From assembly GCF_031583065.1 (NCBI RefSeq), contig NZ_CP134053.1, positions 4,650,001-4,714,000 on the forward strand: 64,000 nt of DNA, read 5' to 3'. This document shows, piece after piece, positions 60,173 through 64,000 of the stretch (the first letter of the stretch is position 1; each line of letters opens with the position of its first letter). Position numbers and translations under genes: made by a program. The DNA comes from Streptomyces sp. CGMCC 4.7035 (GTDB lineage Bacteria > Actinomycetota > Actinomycetes > Streptomycetales > Streptomycetaceae). The notes beneath the pieces are model-generated. The model was not told where the DNA came from. It ran no database searches and saw only the letters and a program-made list of their open reading frames with translations.

Positions 60173-60444
60173 CTGCCGCTTCCTCCTCGTCGTACGGCGC
60201 AGTCCCGGGCGCCTCGCATTGGACGGCCCCGCCCGCACCACCCATCAGCGGGACCGCCGGACCGGCCCCACGGGCGGGGATCCAGGCGTACGGGCGCGAC
60301 CGCGTGATCAGTGAAGTCAGTACGTCCGCCGGGCAACAAGGGCCGAACGGCCCTCGCACGGCGATGTTCGACCCGCTTTCGTCGGCGGCCGGAAACCGCG
60401 TGCCGATCGTGAAATCCGGTCGACAGGAGGGGGCCTGACGCACT

Positions 60445-61398
60445 GTGATGGGCCCGACCGCCCGCCCGCCGTACGGAGCGGGCCTACCGCAGGAGCCGCA
60501 CTTGGCAGCCGGGACCGTGGACAACCGCCCCGCGATCGATACCGCACTGGTCAGACGTCTGATCGACACGCAGTTTCCGCAGTGGGCCGGGCTGCCCCTG
60601 AAGCTGCTCGACCCGGCCGGCTCGGACCATGTGATCTACCGGCTGGGCGCGGAACTGTCCGTTCGGCTGCCGCGCCATGCCGGCGCCATCCGGCAGGCGG
60701 AGAAGGAGTTCCGGTGGCTGCCCCGGCTCGCCCCGCATCTGCCGCTCGCCGTCCCCATACCGGTGGCCGTCGGCGAGCCCGGCTTCGGCTATCCGTGGCC
60801 GTGGGCGGTGTCCCGCTGGCTGGACGGCCAGGTGGCGACGGTCGAGACGCTGGGGGACTCCTCCCGGGCCGCTGTCGACCTCGCTCGGTTCCTGACCGCC
60901 CTTCAGCGCTTCGCGCCCGTCGACTTCCCGGCCGAGGACGCCCACGAAGACCTCGCCGCCGAGCCGCTGGCCGACCGGGACCGGGCGACACGGGCCGCCA
61001 TCGCGCAGGTCGACGACGCGTTCGACGCCACGGCCATGACCGAGCTGTGGGACAGGGCACTCGGCGTCCCCGGCTGGGACCGTCCTGCGGTCTGGTTCCA
61101 CGGCGACTTCCACACCGGCAACCTGCTGACCGTCGACGGCCGCCTGAGCGCGGTCATCGACTTCGGCGGGCTCGGCATCGGCGACCCGGCCTGCGACCTG
61201 ACGATCGCCTTCACTCTGATGACGGCCGAGAGCCGGGCCGCCTTCCGCGACGCGCTCGGTGTGGACGACGCCACCTGGACCCGGGGCCGCGGCTGGGCCC
61301 TGGCCACCGGCCTGAACGCGTACACCGCCTACGCCGCCGTCAACCCCCGGGTCGCCGCACAGACCACCCGGCAGATCACCGAGGCCCTCATCGGCTGA
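60445..61398 (+). CDS. APH-family phosphotransferase
   Basis: A 317-residue aminoglycoside-phosphotransferase-like kinase. N-lobe: GSDHVIYRLGAELSVRLPRH with the ATP-binding Lys replaced by Arg in the expected strand. Catalytic loop: VWFHGDFHTGNLL (H-x-D-x-x-x-x-N). Metal-binding AVIDFGGLGIGDPACDLTIA. The family phosphorylates aminoglycosides, macrolides or sugars; this branch is common in Streptomyces without proven resistance roles. The start is GTG 60445 or ATG 60448; AGGAGGGGG lies 12-15 nt upstream, longer than usual. Confidence 0.86.
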   Translation: MMGPTARPPYGAGLPQEPHLAAGTVDNRPAIDTALVRRLIDTQFPQWAGLPLKLLDPAGSDHVIYRLGAELSVRLPRHAGAIRQAEKEFRWLPRLAPHLPLAVPIPVAVGEPGFGYPWPWAVSRWLDGQVATVETLGDSSRAAVDLARFLTALQRFAPVDFPAEDAHEDLAAEPLADRDRATRAAIAQVDDAFDATAMTELWDRALGVPGWDRPAVWFHGDFHTGNLLTVDGRLSAVIDFGGLGIGDPACDLTIAFTLMTAESRAAFRDALGVDDATWTRGRGWALATGLNAYTAYAAVNPRVAAQTTRQITEALIG

Positions 61399-61400
61399 GA

Positions 61401-61422
61401 TCCGGCCGCCTTCTCGGCCGGA
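61401..61422. terminator. 8-bp stem-loop after the phosphotransferase gene
   Basis: TCCGGCCG (61401-61408) pairs with CGGCCGGA (61415-61422), loop CCTTCT, 2 bp after the stop codon. Confidence 0.65.
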
Positions 61423-61540
61423 CGCGATTCCTCAAGAATTGAGGCGGGCCGGGAGGACCGGGTGTGAATGCCCGGGCCTCCTCGCGACCATCAGTGAACT
61501 CCGCCCGAGCCGGGGGCCGCGCCGGGCTTACACCCCGGGC

Positions 61541-63442
61541 CTACGCCACGGCCTCCGGCTCGGCCTCCCGGAACACCGTCCCCGTCTTCTCGAACTGCGT
61601 CCGGTACAACTCCGCGTACCGCCCGCCTGACGCCAGCAGTTCCTCGTGGGTACCCCGCTCGACGATCCGGCCGGACTCGACGACCAGGATCACGTCGGCG
61701 GCCCGCACCGTGGACAGCCGGTGCGCGATGACGACCGCGGTACGGCCCTCCAGCGCCTCCGTCAGGGCCTCCTGCACGGCCGCCTCCGACGTGTTGTCCA
61801 GATGGGCGGTGGCCTCGTCGAGGATCACGACGCGCTGGCGGGCCAGCAGCAGCCGGGCGATGGTCATGCGCTGGCGTTCACCGCCGGACAGGCGGTAGCC
61901 GCGCTCACCGACGACCGTGTCGAGGCCGTCGGGCAGGGAGCGTACGAGGTCGTCGAGGCGGGCCCGGCGCAGGGCGTCCCACAGGTCGTGATCGGTCGCG
62001 TCCGGCCGTGCCAGCAGCAGATTGGCCCGTACCGTGTCGTGGAACAGATGGCCGTCCTGGGTGACCATGCCGAGGGTCTCGCGCAGCGACCGGGCGCTCA
62101 GGTCGCGGACGTCGACGTCGCCGATGCGGACGGCGCCCTCGTCGACGTCGTACAGCCGTGGGAGCAGTCCGGCGATGGTGGACTTGCCGGCGCCGGAGGA
62201 GCCCACGAGCGCGACCGTCTGCCCGGGTTCGGCGCGGAAGGAGACACCGCGCAGGACCTCTGCGCCGCCGCGCGTGTCCAGGGCCGCCACCTCCTCCAGT
62301 GAGGCGAGGGAGACCTTGTCGGCGGACGGGTAGCCGAAGCGCACGTTCTCGAACTCGACCGGCACCGGCCCGTCGGGGACCGCCCGCGGGTCGGGCTTCT
62401 CCTCGATCAGCGGCTTGAGGTCGAGTACTTCGAAGACGCGCTCGAAGCTGACGAGGGCGCTCATGACCTCGACCCGCGCGCCCGCGAGCGAGGTGAGCGG
62501 CGCGTAGAGCCGGGTGAGCAGCAGGGCCAGCGAGACGACGGAGCCGGCCTCCAGGGTGCCGCGCAGGGCGAACCAGCCACCGAGACCGTAGACCAGGGCG
62601 AGCGCCAGGGCGGAGACCAGTGTGAGCGCCGTGATGAAGGCGGACTGGGCCATCGCCGTACGCACCCCGATGTCCCGCACGCGCCGCGCCCGTGCCGCGA
62701 ACTCGGCGGACTCCTCCTCGGGCCGCCCGAACAGTTTTACGAGCGTGGCACCGGGCGCGGAGAACCGCTCCGTCATCCGGGTGCCCATCGCGGCATTGAG
62801 GTCTGCGGCCTCGCGCTGGAGCCGCGCCATCCTTCGGCCCATTCGCCGCGCCGGGACGACGAAGACCGGCAGCAGCGCCAGTGCGAGCAGGGTGATCTGC
62901 CAGGACAGGGTGAGCATCACCGCGAGCGTGAGCAGCAGCGTGACCAGGTTGCCGACGACTCCCGACAGGGTGTTGCTGAAGGCGCGCTGGGCGCCGATGA
63001 CGTCGTTGTTGAGACGGCTGACCAGCGCGCCCGTACGAGTACGTGTGAAGAACGCGACCGGCATGCGCTGCACATGATCGAACACAGCTGTCCGCAGATC
63101 GAGGATGAGCCCTTCCCCAAGGGTGGCCGACAGCCGGCGGGCGAGGAGTCCGAGGGCCGCCTCGGCGACCGCGATGAGGGCTATGAGCAACGACAGGCGT
63201 ACGACCGTGCCCTGGTCGCCGTGCGACACGATCGCGTCGACGACGCGGCCGGCGAGCACGGGCGTCGCGACCGCGAGCAGTGCCGTCACCACGCTGATCA
63301 CGACGAACCGCGCGATTCGGCGGCGGTGCGGGCGCGCGAACGCGCCGATGCGGCGCAGGGTGGCGCGGTGGAAGGGGCGGCGGTCCTGCTGCGCGGTCAT
63401 GACGCTGTGCAGCTGGTGCCAGGCGGTGGTCTCCATACTCAT
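61541..63442 (-). CDS. ABC exporter, fused membrane and ATPase domains
   Basis: A 633-residue half-type ABC exporter. Six TM helices span ~45-340 (FVVISVVTALLAVATPVLAG, ITLLALALLPVFVVP). The nucleotide-binding domain has Walker A VALVGSSGAGKSTIAGLLP, Q-loop MVTQDGHLFHD, signature YRLSGGERQRMTIARLLLAR, Walker B VVILDEATAHLD and H-loop VVIAHRLSTV. It works as a homodimer or with a partner, exporting drugs, lipids or peptides. ATG 63442 (MSMETTAW) lies 8 nt from the -10 box of a MerR-type promoter, so the mRNA is probably leaderless. No partner subunit gene is next to it. Confidence 0.92.
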   Translation of the reverse strand: MSMETTAWHQLHSVMTAQQDRRPFHRATLRRIGAFARPHRRRIARFVVISVVTALLAVATPVLAGRVVDAIVSHGDQGTVVRLSLLIALIAVAEAALGLLARRLSATLGEGLILDLRTAVFDHVQRMPVAFFTRTRTGALVSRLNNDVIGAQRAFSNTLSGVVGNLVTLLLTLAVMLTLSWQITLLALALLPVFVVPARRMGRRMARLQREAADLNAAMGTRMTERFSAPGATLVKLFGRPEEESAEFAARARRVRDIGVRTAMAQSAFITALTLVSALALALVYGLGGWFALRGTLEAGSVVSLALLLTRLYAPLTSLAGARVEVMSALVSFERVFEVLDLKPLIEEKPDPRAVPDGPVPVEFENVRFGYPSADKVSLASLEEVAALDTRGGAEVLRGVSFRAEPGQTVALVGSSGAGKSTIAGLLPRLYDVDEGAVRIGDVDVRDLSARSLRETLGMVTQDGHLFHDTVRANLLLARPDATDHDLWDALRRARLDDLVRSLPDGLDTVVGERGYRLSGGERQRMTIARLLLARQRVVILDEATAHLDNTSEAAVQEALTEALEGRTAVVIAHRLSTVRAADVILVVESGRIVERGTHEELLASGGRYAELYRTQFEKTGTVFREAEPEAVA

Positions 63443-63449
63443 AAAAGAG

Positions 63450-63480
63450 ACGCTAGAACCTCGACCATCATTGAGGTCAA
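63450..63480 (-). promoter_or_regulatory. MerR-type promoter (19-bp spacer) with dyad
   Basis: On the minus strand the -35 TTGACC (63480-63475) and -10 TAGCGT (63455-63450) are 19 bp apart, the hallmark of MerR/SoxR-family promoters. The dyad ACCTC-N10-GAGGT (63458-63477) lies in the spacer. Transcription should begin at or within a few bases of ATG 63442. No MerR gene is visible in the window. Confidence 0.6.
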
Positions 63481-63619
63481 TGAGCGGCGCACGAAGTGCA
63501 CGCGCACAAGCGACGCGCCCGGTGCCCGCCCGGGTCCTCCCGCGCCTTGCCCAGCGTGTCAGCCGCCGTCCCCGCGTTCGCAACCTCACGTTGGTGCGGT
63601 GTGGAAAACCTCTCCCGAT

Positions 63620-64000
63620 GTGACTGCCGTACGTCTCCCTCAGGGACTCCCCAGACGTGTTCCGGTCCGCCAGGTCCTGTGCCTGATCCCGCTCGTCCTC
63701 GTGCTCGCGGTCGCGGTGCGGCATCGCTCGGTGCTCGCCGAGGGCTTCGGCCGGCTTCGGTCGGCCGAGTGGCCGTGGCTGGCGGCCGCCATCATCGCGA
63801 CCTGTCTGACCTGGGTCGCGGCCGCTTTCACCCGGCAGGGCGCGGTGGTGCAGCGGCTGCCCGCGCGCCGGCTGCTCGCCACGCAGTTCGCGGCGGGCGC
63901 GGCCAACCACCTGCTGCCCACCGGTCTGGGCGCGAGCGCGGTCAACCTGCGGTTCATGACGGTGTGCGGGGTGCCGCTCGCCCGCTCGTCGGCGGCGCTC
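63620..64000 (+). CDS. LPG-synthase-TM-like (UPF0104) membrane protein, partial
   Basis: The first 127 residues run off the right edge. GTG 63620 opens VTAVRLPQGLPRRVPVRQVL, then TM1 CLIPLVLVLAVAVRH, TM2 WPWLAAAIIATCLTWVAAAF, and QFAAGAANHLLPTGLGASAV followed by NLRFMTVCGVP. The N-x-x-LP-x-G-x-G segment is typical of the lysylphosphatidylglycerol-synthase TM family, which includes lipid flippases. It is divergent from the ABC exporter. Confidence 0.75.
   Translation, partial: MTAVRLPQGLPRRVPVRQVLCLIPLVLVLAVAVRHRSVLAEGFGRLRSAEWPWLAAAIIATCLTWVAAAFTRQGAVVQRLPARRLLATQFAAGAANHLLPTGLGASAVNLRFMTVCGVPLARSSAAL

Overview
The window is high-GC actinobacterial DNA and almost certainly comes from a Streptomyces chromosome. 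The signs are GTG starts, strong G/C bias at third codon positions, ATGA/GTGA stop-start overlaps, AfsR/SARP-type giant regulators with a BTAD domain, DUF6400, a Streptomyces-type AbiEii pair and many GC-rich hairpin terminators. I found no rRNA, tRNA or CRISPR array. The mix of transposase and integrase debris, paired paralogues and catabolic or secreted-enzyme operons suggests an accessory region, perhaps a chromosome arm (inference).

Region 1 (1-2.5 kb) is a translationally coupled arsR-sulP-PPOX operon read on the minus strand from a palindromic operator. Region 2 (2.6-27.2 kb) is bounded by two degraded copies of one tyrosine integrase, each followed by the same ~232-bp upstream repeat. 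The segment between them holds four groups. The first is a minus-strand run of Tat-type alpha/beta hydrolase, MMPL exporter, MFS exporter and cNMP-binding thioredoxin-reductase-like protein. The second is SARP regulator 1, aminotransferase and MelB-like symporter. The third is a plus-strand cupin and carboxymuconolactone-decarboxylase pair lying between the two SARP regulators. The fourth is a three-module redox fusion (CrtI/RetSat-like, FNR and [2Fe-2S] ferredoxin) upstream of SARP regulator 2, read divergently from a second alpha/beta hydrolase with 2TM and DUF4188 proteins. It could be an uncharacterised metabolite cluster, but no scaffold-forming enzyme is visible.

Region 3 (27.2-32.6 kb) is mostly decay: fragments of an HExxH-type toxin C-terminus, small zinc-ribbon immunity-like genes, a LamG fragment, a gutted SWIM-finger gene, a tiny Cys-rich protein gene, an intact AbiEii toxin pair and a third copy of the integrase-associated repeat.

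Region 4 (32.6-48.7 kb) is catabolic and secretory. It has a 1424-residue multidomain GH87 alpha-1,3-glucanase behind several dyad operators, a VirS-like AraC regulator next to a coupled flavin monooxygenase-SDR-aldehyde dehydrogenase operon, an MFS exporter, an expansin-like protein, a LacI regulator and an NAD kinase, with aldo-keto reductase, MFS and SnoaL-like debris. Region 5 (48.9-53.4 kb) has an IS110 element, an inositol-dehydrogenase-like gene, a frameshifted sugar isomerase/epimerase, DUF6400 and an SDR.

Region 6 (53.4-56.4 kb) is a second sulP locus. It shares the operator and leader of the first, but its arsR has been removed in frame, leaving a 12-codon leader peptide, and an anti-sigma-type ATPase is coupled downstream. 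Another arsR lies just beyond. Region 7 (56.4-64 kb) has an orphan cytochrome oxidase subunit I with a small membrane protein, a VKOR with a coupled SLOG-like protein, a phosphotransferase, an ABC exporter with a MerR-type 19-bp-spacer promoter and the start of an LPG-synthase-like membrane protein.
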